DNA of 64,000 nucleotides from Bog-473 sp963840435 (GCA_963840435.1 CAWIYY010000010.1:124001-188000), one strand, 5' to 3'. Numbered from the stretch's first letter, positions 9,190 to 20,126 are shown. Translations and numbers: made by a program. Notes: generated by a model not told the origin, from the letters alone.

Positions 9190-10359
9190 ATGGGACTGCG
9201 CGATCACGTCATCTGCGACAGCGATCTGCACGTGATGGAACCGCCGGATCTCTGGGAGCGCTACATCGACCCGGCCTACGCCCATGCCGCGCCTCGTGGG
9301 CTCTCGGAGATCCAGCGCGACATGCGGGTCCGGGTCAAGAACCACACGATGCTCCGCATGGGGGCCACCCGACCGCAGCGGGTCGAGGGACGGAAGACCG
9401 GCTGGCAGCCGCACCACGACAACGTGTACGCCGCCTCGGAGGCCCGAGGCTGGGACGCACAGTCGCAGGTCGAGGCCATGGACGCCGAGGGACTCGACCT
9501 GGCCGTCCTCTATCCCTCCCGCGGCCTGTTCGTCCTCGGCCTCGACTCGTCCGAGCAGATCGGCAGCGACGGCCTCGAGCCCGAGTTCGCCAGCGCCATC
9601 GCCCGGGCCTACAACGACTGGATGAAGGACTTCTGCGACTTCGCGCCCGACCGCATGTTCGGCGCGGGGATGGTGGCGGCCCACGACGTGAGCGGTGCCG
9701 TCGAGGAGGCCCGCCGCTGTGTCGAGGAGCTCGGCTTCAAGGCCATCTTCCTGCCTCCGGCGGCAGTGAACCGCCGGCCCTGGTACCACAAGGCCTACGA
9801 CCCGCTGTGGGCCGAGATCGAGCGGCTCGGCGTGCCCCTGGCCTTCCACGGCGGCGGCCAGACCTACCTGACTCCCGACTTCGGGCTCGAGGTGCTGGAC
9901 CGCCTCATGCTGTGGCACACCTTCAGCCAGCCGCTCGGCATCCAGTTCGTGACCGCCTGCCTCTGCGGTGGCGGCGTGCTCGAGCGCTTCCCGAACCTCA
10001 AGGTCGCCCTGCTCGAGGGCAACTGCTCGTGGGCCCCGTGGTTCATGTACCGGCTCGACGAGCACTGGGAGTGGACGGGCTGGTACGAGGCGCCGGACCT
10101 CACGATGCCGCCGTCGGAGTACTTCAAGCGCAACTGCTGGATCTCGGTCGAGGCCGACGAGCACACGGTCCCCCACTTCGTGGAGACCTTCGGCGACGAG
10201 CGGGTGATCTTCTCGACCGACTACCCCCACGGCGACTCCAAGTTCCCGCACGCCGTCAACGCCTTCGACAAGCTCCCGCTCAGCGAGGAGAGCAAGGCCC
10301 GGATCGTGAGCACCAACTGGGCCGCGCTCTACGACATCCCGCTGGTCAAGAAGAGCTGA
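9190..10359 (+). CDS. Amidohydrolase family 2 protein, long form
   Basis: 389 residues from ATG 9190, with a G-rich ribosome site at 9178-9183. The start VICDSDLHVMEPPDLWERYI is the D-x-D-x-H-x-x-EP version of the metal motif common in long actinobacterial amidohydrolases. FHGGGQ near residue 220 and the late VIFSTDYPHGDSKFPHA give the other metal and acid residues. The frame is intact. It is the second amidohydrolase of the cluster, less than 30% alike by eye to the one at 3935, so the two probably act on different intermediates. A palindrome just upstream suggests shared regulation with the monooxygenase operon. Reaction unknown: hydrolysis or decarboxylation. Confidence 0.85.
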   Translation: MGLRDHVICDSDLHVMEPPDLWERYIDPAYAHAAPRGLSEIQRDMRVRVKNHTMLRMGATRPQRVEGRKTGWQPHHDNVYAASEARGWDAQSQVEAMDAEGLDLAVLYPSRGLFVLGLDSSEQIGSDGLEPEFASAIARAYNDWMKDFCDFAPDRMFGAGMVAAHDVSGAVEEARRCVEELGFKAIFLPPAAVNRRPWYHKAYDPLWAEIERLGVPLAFHGGGQTYLTPDFGLEVLDRLMLWHTFSQPLGIQFVTACLCGGGVLERFPNLKVALLEGNCSWAPWFMYRLDEHWEWTGWYEAPDLTMPPSEYFKRNCWISVEADEHTVPHFVETFGDERVIFSTDYPHGDSKFPHAVNAFDKLPLSEESKARIVSTNWAALYDIPLVKKS

Positions 10360-10395
10360 GCTCGACCTTCATCGCTCCCGAACTGCCGGAGCGGC

Positions 10396-12207
10396 TCAGA
10401 GTTCCCAGGCCTCGCCTCGGCCGTTGGCCTCGAAGGCCTTGTACAGGGCGGCGCTCGTCCTGCTGGCGTGAATGGGCGGTAGTGGTCACTGCCCCGCTCC
10501 CGGACGAAGATCGGGGTCCCCGTCCACCCGGTCCGAGCGGAACTTCTGGTGCAACAAGGTGCGGACCAGCACCTTGTTGGTCGGTGTCGTCGGCAGCGCC
10601 GTGCTCAGCCGCACGTAGCGGGGCCGCCACTTCTGACTCAGGTCGGGCTGGTCGTCCAGCCACTTGGCAAACGTGGCGCCGTCGAAGGTCGCGCCCTTCC
10701 CGCAGCACGAGCGCGCACATCACCTGGTCACCCGAGTCCGGCTCGGGCACGCCGTAGACCGACGCCAGAATGAGGTCGGGGTGGCGGGCGATGATCGCCT
10801 CGATCGGCGTGGCCGGGAAGTTCTCGCCGTCGACTCTGAGCCAGTCCGAGGTCCGCCCGGCGAAGTAGACCCAGCCGTCCTGGTCGACGTAGCCGAGATC
10901 ACCGCTCCAGTACCAGCCATGGCGCGTGGTGCGTTGCATCGCTTCGTCGTTGCGGTAGTAGCCCTCGAAGGGACCCACGCCGAGGGTGTTGACGATCTCG
11001 CCCACACTGCGGTCGGCGTTGGTCAGCCCGCCCTCGGCGTCGAAGACCGCCCGCGGGACCTCATTGCCCTCTTCGTCGACGACCTTGATCCCCTCTCGGA
11101 GACGCCCGATGGAAGTGGGTGGACGAGCTCCCGTCCGATCGAGCGCGATGCCGCCCTCGGTCGAGCCGAAGACGTCGATGATCCGTACGCCGAAGCGTGT
11201 CGCTGCCTCCTCGATGACGCGGGGCGAGCCCTCGTTCCCGAAGGCCACCCGCAACGGAGTTGTCGGCGTCATCGGGATGCGCCGGCGTGGCCAGGATGTA
11301 GGTGAGCACCTTGCCCGTGTAGTTGAACCAGGTGACGCCGTAGTGCCGGACGTCGGGCAGGAACCGCGACGCGCTGAAGCGGCGGGCCAGGGACAGTGAT
11401 GCGCCGGCCACGAGCGCCGGAGCCAGTCCGGACATCAGCGAGTTGGTGTGGAAGAGCGGCATGGCCGCGTAGCCGACGTCGTCGGGCGTCAGTTCGAGCA
11501 TCATGGCCATCCGGTGACCCGTGGTGAGGAGCCGGTACTGCGTGCAGCGCACCGCCTTCGGGGCGGCCGACGTGCCGGAGGTGAAGAGCAAGGCCCACAG
11601 GGCATCGACCTCGGGCTCTGCCCGAAGTCGATGCTCCATCCGTCCCAGCAAGGCGCCCGGCTTGCGTCCTCGAGCGCCGAGGCCAACGACTCGCCTATCA
11701 GCCGGCGGATCGTCCTCGTCGGCAAAGCGCTCGGAGACCAGGACACCGCCCGCCAGGTCGAGGCCACTGATCGCCAGCTCGAAGCTGGGCCTGGTGCCGC
11801 GGTTCGGTGATCACGAACTGCACGTCCGTGTGTACGATGTCGCGGGCGAGGTGCTCTCCGACCCTGGTGTGATTCAGACCGGCCACGGCCACGCCGGCCA
11901 GACCGGCGCCGCACAGTGCGAAGACGTAGTCGGGGGTGTTGTCGAGCAGAAGACCGACGTGCGGAGGACGGTCCGGATCGAGGCGAGCCCGAAACAGCGC
12001 AGCGAACCGCTCTGCTTCGCCCAGGAGCTCAGCGTGCGTCCAGACCTGGTCGCCGAAGCGCAGGACGGGGCGGTCGGCGCTGCTGGCGTCCGTCCCGTTC
12101 CGACGCAGCAGGGCGGCGGTGTTCGGAGCCGGAAGCGGCACTTCGGCCAGCGCAGGAGCGAAGGTCTGGTGCACCTCATCGGACATCGCCGCAGCATACC
12201 GAGACAC
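10396..12207 (-). pseudogene. AMP-dependent synthetase / fatty-acid-CoA ligase, about six frame breaks
   Basis: Acyl-adenylate-forming CoA ligase that activates a carboxylic acid with ATP and CoA. The N-terminal part runs to LAGVAVAGLNHTRVGEHLA. The P-loop-like A3 motif is LLFTSGTSAAPKAV. The A5 motif is DVFGSTEGG, and the A7-A8 region is WYWSGDLGYVDQDGWVYFAG followed by SDWLRVDGENF. The C-terminal lid includes LPTTPTNKVLVRTLL, where Lys is the usual A10 residue, and the end is LYKAFEANGRGEAWEL. Frame changes fall near 11655-11700, 11290, 10693, 10516 and two near 10450. Removing six bases gives about 601 residues. GTG 12207 or ATG 12186 could be the start. It would supply the CoA ester for the dehydrogenase and thiolase-like enzyme of the cluster. 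Confidence 0.78.
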
Positions 12208-12301
12208 ATTCCTCGCTGATCAACCCGAAGACCCACGCATCGGGCGTTCGGCCTACCATGGCGCGAGACGACTCGACTCCATGGGATGGCGTGAATTTCC
12301 G

Positions 12302-13615
12302 ATGACCAACGGCAATCTGGACAAGCTCTTGATCGGCGAGGACAACACGATCCCGCGTGCCCGCTACACCAGCGCGGAATTCGCCGAGTTGGAGTTCGAC
12401 CGCGTGTGGTCCCGCGTCTGGCAGGTGGCGTGCCGGGAGGAGGAAGTCGGCGAGGTCGGGGCGTTCCTCGAATACCTCGTCGGCGATCAGTCGATCCTGG
12501 TCGTCCGCTCGGATGCGGAGACCATCAAGGCCTTCCACAACACCTGCCTGCACCGGGGCACCCGCCTGGCCGACGGAACCGGGCTCTTTTCCCGACGCCT
12601 GCATCCGCTGCCGCTATCACGCCTGGCGCTACGACCTCGACGGCACGCTGGTCGAGGTCGTGGACCAGGACGAGTTCGATCCGATCCCGCCCGGCACCGG
12701 GCTCAAGGCGGTCCAGGCCGAGTGCTGGGGCGGCTTCGTGTGGATCTGCCTCGATCCGGGCGCGCCACCGCTCCTCGAGTTCCTCGACCCGCTGCCGGCT
12801 CTCCTCGCCCCATATCACCTCGACCGCCTCCGCATCCGCACCTACCTCTCGACCGTGCTGCCGGCCAACTGGAAGGTGGCCGTCGATGCGTTCAACGAGG
12901 GCTACCACGTGCAGGGCACCCACCCCCAGCTCCTGCCCTGGACCGACGACGTGAGCCTCGACTACGAGCCGTCTGGGCGTCCACGCCCACTACGGGCGCC
13001 TGCCCGAACTCTCGCCGCCAGCTTCGACCCAGTCCTCGCCTCGGGCTCTCCGAGGACGAGTACGACGAGGGCGAGATCCTGGAGAACTTCGTCCGGGGGC
13101 TGGGCGGCCTCTTCTACCGCGACGAGAGCGCCCTGGTGGAGGAGATCCGGGCCAATCCACGCGACGACGAGAGCATGTTGAGTCGCTACCAGAGTGGCCG
13201 GCGGGAGCTCCTGGTCGAGCCGTGGCGTGGACGTGGACGGCTTCACCGACGACCAGCTCACGAGCGCGGAGGACGTCCACTTCTTCCCCAACATGGTGGG
13301 ACCGATCTATCCCGGTATCGCCATCCTGTTCCGCGTGCGACCCAACGGAACCGATCCGGACAGCTGCATCAAGGACACCTGGTTCCTCCAGTGGCCGTCC
13401 GAGGACAAGCCGTTCGAGCGAGCAGGGCGTCGTTTCTTCCCCGACTGGACCGAGCGAGACTGGGGCGAGATCACGAATCAGGACTACGCCAACATGGAGC
13501 ATGTCCAGATCGGGATGAAGTCACGGGGAGGGCCACCACTCCGGCTCAACCGCCGGCAGGAGAGCAACCTGCTCCACATGCACCGGATGATCGACCGTAC
13601 CTCACCGGCGGTTGA
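12302..13615 (+). pseudogene. Rieske non-haem iron oxygenase, large subunit, about five frame breaks
   Basis: Ring-hydroxylating or O-demethylating oxygenase alpha subunit. The Rieske [2Fe-2S] ligands are visible as CLHRG near residue 80 and CRYHAW after the first break. The mononuclear iron motif is NEGYHVQGTHPQ. The C-terminal catalytic domain continues through EDVHFFPNMVGPIYPGIAIL. Frame changes lie near 12597 (an extra T in TTTT), 12972, 13040, 13222 and 13600; dropping the extra bases gives about 435 residues, normal for the family. It is divergent from the CoA ligase with 94 bp between. Electron-transfer partners are not in this window. Aromatic, steroid (KshA-like) or carnitine-type substrates are all possible. 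Confidence 0.78.
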
Positions 13616-13681
13616 TCGTCGGCGCTGTACTTGGCCCGTCTCTCGGCACTCTGACCGCAACCGGAGTCTCTTTCCTCGTAC

Positions 13682-14455
13682 TCAGAGCGTGCGGTAGAGG
13701 CCCCCGTCGACCGGGATCTGCGCCCCGTTGACGTAGCTGGCCGCCTCGCTGGCCAGGAAGATGCAGGCGCCCACGACGTCCTCGGGCCGACCCATCCGCT
13801 TCATCGGGTTCCCCGCGGCGATGCGCGCCTTGACCTCCTCGGGCCAGCCGCGGGTCAGATCCGTTTCGGTGGCGCTCGGGAGGACCAGGTTGGCTCGAAC
13901 CTTCGGGGCCCAGACGCCGGCCAGGCCGAGGGTCAGCGCATTGAGGGCAGCCTTGGCCATGGCGTAGGGCAAGTCCGTTGGCGTCGGGCGCTGCGAACCG
14001 ACCGATGAGACGTTGATGATCGAGCCGCCGTCGCCCTCTGCCATCCGGGTGCCGACGAGGGCGCTCAGGCGGAACGGTCCCTTGGTATTGATGGCCTGCA
14101 CCTTGTCGTAGAGGTCCTCGCTCACCGGAGGCGAGGTCGGCGATAGGCGGGGGACATGCCGGCGTTGTTCACCAGCACGTCGCACCGCCCGAATTCCGAA
14201 TACACGGCGTCCACGAGGTTGTCGCAGTCCTCCCACCGACCCACGTGGCAGGCGACGGGCATGGCCCGACGACCCGTCGCCGCGGCGATCTCGCCGGCCG
14301 CCACCTCGCAGTTCTCCAGCTTGCGACTGGCGATCACCACGTCGGCACCGGCTGACGCCAGACCCTCGGCGACTGGCCCGCCCGATCCCCCGGCTGCCTC
14401 CGGTTATGACGGCGACCTTGCCACGCAGGTCGAAGAGTTCCTCAGGTGTCTGCAT
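13682..14455 (-). pseudogene. Short-chain dehydrogenase/reductase, three single-base insertions
   Basis: Classical SDR (FabG-like) alcohol dehydrogenase or ketoreductase. Motifs are KVAVITGGSRGIGRA, NNAG in LVNNAGMSP, the catalytic Ser in INVSSVGSQ with YAMAKAAL, and the C-terminal PVDGGLYRTL. The frame changes near 14385 and twice near 14135. Removing one base at the first site and two at the second (giving AYADLASVSEDLYDK) yields 256 residues, the family norm. A GAGGGG lies 3 bases before the ATG at 14455. It closes the catabolic cluster and is convergent with the Rieske gene. The compensating pattern of extra bases argues for read errors rather than selection loss. Confidence 0.8.
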
Positions 14456-14593
14456 AGTCCCCTCATGTTGACGCAGACACCGACCACCGGGAAACCGGGC
14501 TGCTCCGTCACGCGAAGGCGTCCTCCGAAAAGGGGTCCATGGTGACCGGACCATTGCTCGCAGAATCAGCTCAAGCCAAAACTCCTGCATAGA

Positions 14594-14611
14594 CTGCAAT
14601 TGCCATTGCAG
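14594..14611. promoter_or_regulatory. Inverted repeat between divergent SDR and GGDEF-EAL genes
   Basis: CTGCAAT-TGCC-ATTGCAG has 7-bp perfect arms and lies in the 192-bp gap between the SDR start (14455) and the signalling gene start (14648). It is a plausible operator for either promoter; no regulator is assigned. Confidence 0.45.
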
Positions 14612-14647
14612 GTCAAGGCGCAGGGTCGTTGTGCCGATTCTCAGTCA

Positions 14648-17516
14648 ATGGAGGCGAAGTCGGCGGAACGCCACGTTTCTGGCATTTACACCAAGGTGCT
14701 GGTGCAGCTCTTGGTCGAGACGATGTCGGCTGGCACCATCCAAGACCTGTTTCGTCGGGCCGGTGAGACCAGAACCATCGACGAACTGTCCGACGTTGGC
14801 TCCTGGACTTCCTACACGCAGTTCCGGAGCCTCCTCGAGCAACGGCGCCTCCTCGACAACAAGAGTCTCCTCGGGCAGGGCCAGGTTCTGGTCCAACCCC
14901 AGCACACCTGGGAGATGTCCCAATCGGCGCGGACCCTCGGATCCCCGGGAGAACTCATGGCCGGTGGCACTGAGTTCAACCCCCTCGATGCCAATTCGGC
15001 GCTACGAGAAGACCGAGGTGGCGTCGAACGAATGGATCATCGGAGAGTGGTTCGAAGAGCCCTTCGAGCCGTTCCCCGAATTCTGCGACTTTGTCGCCGT
15101 GCAACTCTCTCTGGTCCCCGTGATCTTCAGGCTTCCGTTGGGCGAGGTGATCGAGGAGCAGTGCCAGTGTCGGGGGGACGACAAGTGCGTGTTCCGAATT
15201 CGTTGGCAGAAGCCCGACATAGAAGTGAACAAGACGGAGCAGTATCGGGCCCGTGCCGAGGTGGCGGAGGGCCGGCTCGAACAGGTCCAGGACATGATCA
15301 CCGCGCTTGCGTCCAATGAACGCCACGAAGATGTTCTTAAGGGGTTCGTCGGCTCACTGTTGCGCAGTGCGGTCGGCGCGAGCGGCGCTCTGCTCGTCAT
15401 CGAGCCCCGAGCTGGAATGCCGCGGTCGCTCTATTCCGAAGGATTCGCTCAATCCGATGTCGAAACCATTGCCGACGACCTGCTGGCCGGTGGAGTCGCA
15501 ATGGCGAACGTCATGGCTGTCGAAGTCACCTCGGCTCGGCATCACTATGGATACCTCGCTGTCGACAAGGGCGGTGGGGTATTCCTCGAACTCACGCACA
15601 CCACACTCCAGACCTATGCCCGGTTGGCCGCCGCCGCGCTCGACACGGCAAACGCGCTCGAGGAGGCTCGGAGCCAGGCCAAGACCGCCCAGGTGCTGTT
15701 GGACTTGGCGACATCGCTCACGGAGATCGTGAGCTCCCAAGAAACTGCCTCGAGGGTTGTCCGCGCCGTGCCGGACATGATCGACTGCGACCGGGCGGCG
15801 ATCTTCCTGAACGACGTTGATCCGCTCGGAGTCCAAAGCGACGGATTCAGCCTGGCCGGATCGATCGGGCTGAGCGACGAGGAGCTGGCCACCATCAAGG
15901 CGCATCCGCACGACACGCCACCGCCCGACCTCGTGCTGGAACAAGGTCTGGAGCGAACGACCTCTTCCAAAACCGACAGCGTGGCCTCGGTCGCGGCCCC
16001 GATTGTCGTGGCCGGCGAACGCATCGGCTTCATCGTGGCCGGCGTGACCTCGGATCCCGAGCGCCTGGCCATCACCCCGAAGTTGGCGACTCGGATGAAG
16101 GGTCTTGCCGCACAAGCCTCCACCGCAGTCGCCAACGCTCGCCTGGTAGAGCAGATCCGATTTCAGGCTATGCATGATGCACTCACCGGGCTGCCCAATC
16201 GCTCCTTGATCCTGGACCGCACCGAGCAAATGCTGGCTCGGGCTCGGCGGGCGGATACTCAGGTCGCAGCCCTCTTCATCGATCTCGATGGATTCAAGGA
16301 CGTCAATGACGATCTTGGACACGAAATTGGTGACCAGCTTCTTCAAGTGGTCGCCGAACGCATCACGGTGGCGATGCGCGGCAGTGACAGCGTTGGGCGC
16401 CTCGGTGGAGACGAGTTCGTCGTGCTGGTGGATGGCAGCAGCATGGATGTCGGCCCCGAGCTGGTCGCCGAACGCCTCCTCGACCTGCTCCGGGCACCGT
16501 TCGAGCTGGCGAGTTTTCCCGGCGGACCTCTGACGCTGACGGCCAGCATCGGCATTGCCACAGGCTCACGAGCCTCGGCCAGTGAGCTCCTCCGCGATGC
16601 CGATATCGCCCTCTACCAGGCAAAGGGATCTGGCAAGAATTGCTTCGTCGCGTTCGAGCCCGAGATGCACACTGCCGTGCAGGACCGCCACCTGCTCGAG
16701 ATGGACCTGAGGGACGCCCTGGCGCTTCGCCAGTACCACCTCGTGTATCAACCGATCTTCAATCTGGTCGGAGGGCAGACCACGGGCTTCGAGGCCCTGC
16801 TCCGCTGGGACCATCCCGAGAGGGGGACGGTCCAGCCGGGCAACTTCATCTCCATTCTCGAGGACTCGGGGATGATCGTCGAGGTTGGACGGTGGGTACT
16901 CGACGAGGCATGCCGTCAGGGTGCCCGGTGGCACTCCGCCGGACACAAGATCGGCGTCTCGGTCAACGTTTCCTGTCGTCAGCTGGAGACGGACACCTTG
17001 GTCAACGATGTCCAGACGGCGCTTGCGTCCTCAGGATTCCCAGCGTCGTCACTGACGCTCGAGATCACAGAGACCGCAATCATCAAGAATGTCGCAGCCG
17101 TTGTCTCTCGCCTGTCCGCCCTAAGGGCAACGGGAATCCGTATCGCAATCGACGACTTCGGGACGGGATACTCGTCTATTGCATATCTCCAGCAGTTCCC
17201 GGTCGACACCCTCAAGATCGACCGGTCATTCATCTCGACCATGGCTGGTTCGTCCGAGTCAGGGACACTCATCCGCACTCTGGTCCAACTGGGCAAGACC
17301 TTGGGGCTCGAGACTGTGGCGGAAGGGATCGAGGAGACCGAGCAGTATGAACAACTGGAGCGGGAACACTGCGACAGCGGTCAGGGCTTCCTCTACGCTC
17401 GACCTCTCGAGGTAGATGCGGTCGAGGACTTTCTGCGCTGCTGCACGCACGACACCACCCGTGCTCGCCGGGTGCGGTCAGACGTTGACGTCGAAAGCGA
17501 TCTGTCCGTCCGCTAA
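14648..17516 (+). CDS. GAF-GAF-GGDEF-EAL cyclic-di-GMP turnover protein with N-terminal sensor, one frameshift
   Basis: About 955 residues after correcting one extra base near 14975-15010. The N-terminal 190 residues end in CQCRGDDKCVFRI and resemble a V4R-type ligand-sensing domain (tentative). Two GAF domains follow (about 215-340 and 350-500). The GGDEF domain has an intact signature RLGGDEF near residue 585 and an RxxD inhibitory site five residues before it (RGSD). The EAL domain has FEALLRW near residue 715, DDFGTGYSS, LKIDRSFI and ETVAEGIE, so both synthesis and breakdown of c-di-GMP look possible. The protein is cytoplasmic, with no membrane segment. ATG 14648 is a tentative start; GTG 14631 is in another frame. 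It is divergent from the SDR, so its role need not be catabolic. Confidence 0.85.
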
Positions 17517-17886
17517 ACACTTCGCAGTTGTAGAGCTTTTAAGGCAATCAAGCCATCCTGGTACCCTTACCTTCTGATCCGTAGCGCCAGCGGAGGCCTT
17601 GGACACGCGATGAAAAACGTTGTCCACAGACGCCACTTATCCCTCTGAACTGGGGCTATATGGTCTTTCTTCGACGGTCAGGGGATGACATCGAAGGACA
17701 GCAATTGCCGGTTATTAACGCCGTTTGGTTCTCAATCGGTTCTCAAAACTCGCCTTCTGGCCGTCTCACACCGATCGTGAACAGCCGACGTTGCTACGAC
17801 GCCCGGAGGAATAGTGCGTATCGCAGTTCCAATCGATCCGGGTCGGGCTTTGAAGCACGGCTACGCGGTGTGTTGATCGTCGTGCC
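17517..17886. other. Intergenic region of lower GC at the left edge of the accessory block
   Basis: I find no supported gene. Base composition drops clearly from the GC-rich DNA to the left. A short direct repeat GGTTCTCAA occurs at 17727-17735 and 17738-17746, 11 bp apart. A frame at 17660-17953 lacks protein-like composition. It could hold the promoter of the gene at 17887. Confidence 0.5.
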
Positions 17887-18294
17887 GTGCATCTTCGGAA
17901 TCTCAAATTCAACATTAAGAGGCTTTTCATGGGAGGTCTTGGGGGCGTTGTGACCGTTGCGGGCGCGGTTGCTATGCCTTGGACCGTGCCGCTCGCGGTC
18001 CTGTACTCGTTGGCGGTTTTCGGTGGGTCGGCAACGGTCGCCGTCACAGAAGATGAGGCAACCGTTTTGTGGGGAATGTGGCAGCACCGACTCGAAACGG
18101 ATGACACCATCGCCGCCGATGAGGCACTGGGAAGGGTCAATGACGAGCGCGATCAGTATGGGCGGCTCCCAATCAAAACCAAGGCATTTGAAGCAATTCT
18201 CGGAAATCTTGTTGCTCTAGGTTGTACCGAGAAAACGGCTGATGGCAAACGTTGGCACCTTTGTGAAAAGGTCAAGGTCGGTAGGCCCAAATGA
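17887..18294 (+). CDS. Hypothetical small protein with hydrophobic N-terminal half
   Basis: 135 residues from GTG 17887, or 121 from ATG 17929. The N-terminus is basic (NLKFNIKRLF), followed by a glycine-rich hydrophobic stretch (about residues 16-48, GGLGGVVTVAGAVAMPWT then VPLAVLYSLAVFGG) that could be one or two membrane segments or a signal anchor. The C-terminal 80 residues are soluble and charged, ending CEKVKVGRPK, with two cysteines (LGCTEKT, LCEK). No family recognised. It is convergent with the SHOCT gene, about 300 bp away. Codon use is less GC-biased than in the flanking catabolic genes, fitting an acquired gene. Confidence 0.5.
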   Translation: MHLRNLKFNIKRLFMGGLGGVVTVAGAVAMPWTVPLAVLYSLAVFGGSATVAVTEDEATVLWGMWQHRLETDDTIAADEALGRVNDERDQYGRLPIKTKAFEAILGNLVALGCTEKTADGKRWHLCEKVKVGRPK

Positions 18295-18591
18295 CCCCGG
18301 TGCCTGGACACTGGTCTGGTAGCGGCAACTCCAACTCGGTTCCACCTGAGACCAGGCTCGTGAGGCTGCGTTGCCTCGCTCCTGGAATACGGTCGGCCGT
18401 CGGCGGCCAGCACAACGAACCAGTGGCGAGCGTAGCTCAACCTCTCCCTGGGGCCTGAACATGAGCCAGCTGTCACGGAACCGTGCGCCATCCCCAGTTG
18501 ACGCTGTGAGAAGTACGGTCAATATCGAGAATCCGGGTCATAGACACATTAGAGTCAGCCTCGGTGAGTCCCATACGACGATTCTCGGAAC

Positions 18592-19551
18592 CTAAGAGAG
18601 TAACCGTGCCTTCTGTTCTGCAAACTCTTCGTCTGTGAGCAGACCTTCGTCTCGAAGGGCACTCAATTCTCTGAGCTGAGCCGCCATTGAATGTACGTCC
18701 GCTCGAGCGTCTTGTTCCGGACCAGGTACCGGAGCTTGAAGCTCATCCAAGAATGGCACCCCTACCTTGTGGAGCAATGGGTGGATAGCCGCTCGAACTT
18801 CATGTGGGTTGCGGCCATCAACTAGGAAGTAGGCGGCCGAGCCGTTTCGATGCCGAGCAGTCACAACTGTTTGACCCTTCGTCCCCTTCGCTGCCAACCC
18901 ACCGAGAACCCCGAACGCGAGGACTGCTCCGACTTTGCGCTTGGCGACCTCGCCTCCATCGATAGTGATTCCGGCGCAATCCCCCCAACGGATTCCACGC
19001 CGATACCCCGGAGCGTTCGGTCTCACTCCGATCCCATACGCATCGAGCACCAAGCTTCCCTTGTAGGGCGGGATGTCTTCTATGAGGCCTCCAAGGTAAG
19101 ACGCCAGATTGAGCACGACTGGTCGGACAGAGGGCAAGTTCGGTTGCTGCTCAAGCCGCAGACCTTCGATTTGATTTGCAAGTGCTATCCGGCGATTCAC
19201 TTCTACAGAGAACTCCACTAACCCGGCGTCAACCACGTCAAATTGCCAGAACTTGTTTGGATCATCCCTCCTGGCAATTCGGACGTGGAACTTGTCCGCG
19301 GTCTTCGCTTCCCAAGTAAAGACACAGTTCTTAAGCGGTTCACCCGTCGTGAATCCACCCATTGGTCCAAGGGTGAGCGCAAAGGCAGGGCGTTTTGGGA
19401 AGTTCAGCTTGCCCTTTCGCGCGGACTTTGGGCCCAACGAACTATTTCTTCCGTCGTAGTTCTCAATTCTGTACGAAGTCTCATCCATTTCCAGGTACGC
19501 ATCGTTGGGATTGCGAACATCATCAACAGATCTGTTGCTTGGATCAGTCAT
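18592..19551 (-). CDS. SHOCT-domain protein of unknown function
   Basis: 319 residues from ATG 19551, chosen because GGAG sits 6 bases upstream; in-frame starts further up lack this. The last 30 residues, LRELSALRDEGLLTDEEF and onward to KARLLS, are a textbook SHOCT (short C-terminal) oligomerisation or tail domain. The centre contains DAYGIGVRPNAPGYRRGIRW and hydrophobic AGAVLAFGVLGGLAAKG-like segments resembling PH-like or DUF4429-type regions, but I cannot name it with certainty. No signal peptide. It lies on the same strand as the RHS gene, 575 bp downstream of it. This could make it a functional partner, although SHOCT proteins are widespread and the gap holds strong hairpins. Confidence 0.7.
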   Translation of the reverse strand: MTDPSNRSVDDVRNPNDAYLEMDETSYRIENYDGRNSSLGPKSARKGKLNFPKRPAFALTLGPMGGFTTGEPLKNCVFTWEAKTADKFHVRIARRDDPNKFWQFDVVDAGLVEFSVEVNRRIALANQIEGLRLEQQPNLPSVRPVVLNLASYLGGLIEDIPPYKGSLVLDAYGIGVRPNAPGYRRGIRWGDCAGITIDGGEVAKRKVGAVLAFGVLGGLAAKGTKGQTVVTARHRNGSAAYFLVDGRNPHEVRAAIHPLLHKVGVPFLDELQAPVPGPEQDARADVHSMAAQLRELSALRDEGLLTDEEFAEQKARLLS

Positions 19552-19765
19552 AGGGGTCTCCATATGGAGCTCGGGCAAGAAAACATGGTTGTAGCCACGG
19601 TCGGACTTCTGTGTCTGGCTCTCATCGGAAAACAGGGTTCATCCCTACTCGGTGGTCAAGATCCATGGCTAATCCTATTGGCATTGCGGGTCGCTTCCCT
19701 GAGATCAACCTCAACTCCAAGAACGGCGCGGTTCATTCGTGGCTCAGCAAATCGCTCACCTACCC

Positions 19766-19811
19766 AGGGGGTGGCGTCCTGCCGCCGACTCGGCAGGACG
19801 TTGCCACCCCT
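19766..19811. terminator. Long GC-rich stem-loop downstream of the RHS gene
   Basis: GTCCTGCCG (19776-19784) pairs with CGGCAGGAC (19791-19799) around a 6-base loop. Outer arms AGGGGGTGGC and GCCACCCCT extend the stem with a small bulge, giving close to 19 base pairs. There is no T-run, as usual in GC-rich actinobacteria, so terminator function is inferred from position. Confidence 0.5.
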
Positions 19812-19836
19812 ACCCCCATGAGTCTCACAATGGAGG

Positions 19837-19860
19837 AGGCTGGCCGGTCACGGCCGGCCT
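19837..19860. terminator. Ten-base-pair stem-loop downstream of the RHS gene
   Basis: AGGCTGGCCG pairs with CGGCCGGCCT around the loop GTCA, with one G-T pair in the stem. It is the first strong hairpin met by a transcript leaving the RHS gene, 270 bp after the stop. Confidence 0.45.
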
Positions 19861-20126
19861 TGTTGCCAAACACCGGCACTACGACGTCGGCGGTTCCCTC
19901 CGTGGCGGTGAGTAGAGGACGACGAGGTCGCCGATCAATATCACGGCGCCGCATAGATCGTTGACGATCGTTTCAAGGGTCATCGTTCAGCGAGGCACTG
20001 GGTGCGGGTATTGCTGGGTACCAGTTCTCCGACTCGGAGTCGGTATCGAGAATCGCCCTTACCAAAGAGGACCAGGAGCCGATGCGTACCAACGCCGTGA
20101 TCGGGCCCGAGGTTGCGAGCCTGCGC

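Larger units (their letters stand above)
19552..20126. other. Gene-free 3' flank of the RHS gene with two strong hairpins
   Basis: No credible gene in 575 bp. It contains the stem-loops at 19766-19811 and 19837-19860, which lie downstream of the RHS stop in the direction of its transcription. Short frames on either strand have no protein character. Confidence 0.55.

Noticed and set aside
17660..17953. Small plus-strand frame of 97 codons at the island edge
   Set aside because: Ser/Arg-rich without pattern, overlaps the better-supported gene at 17887, no ribosome site.
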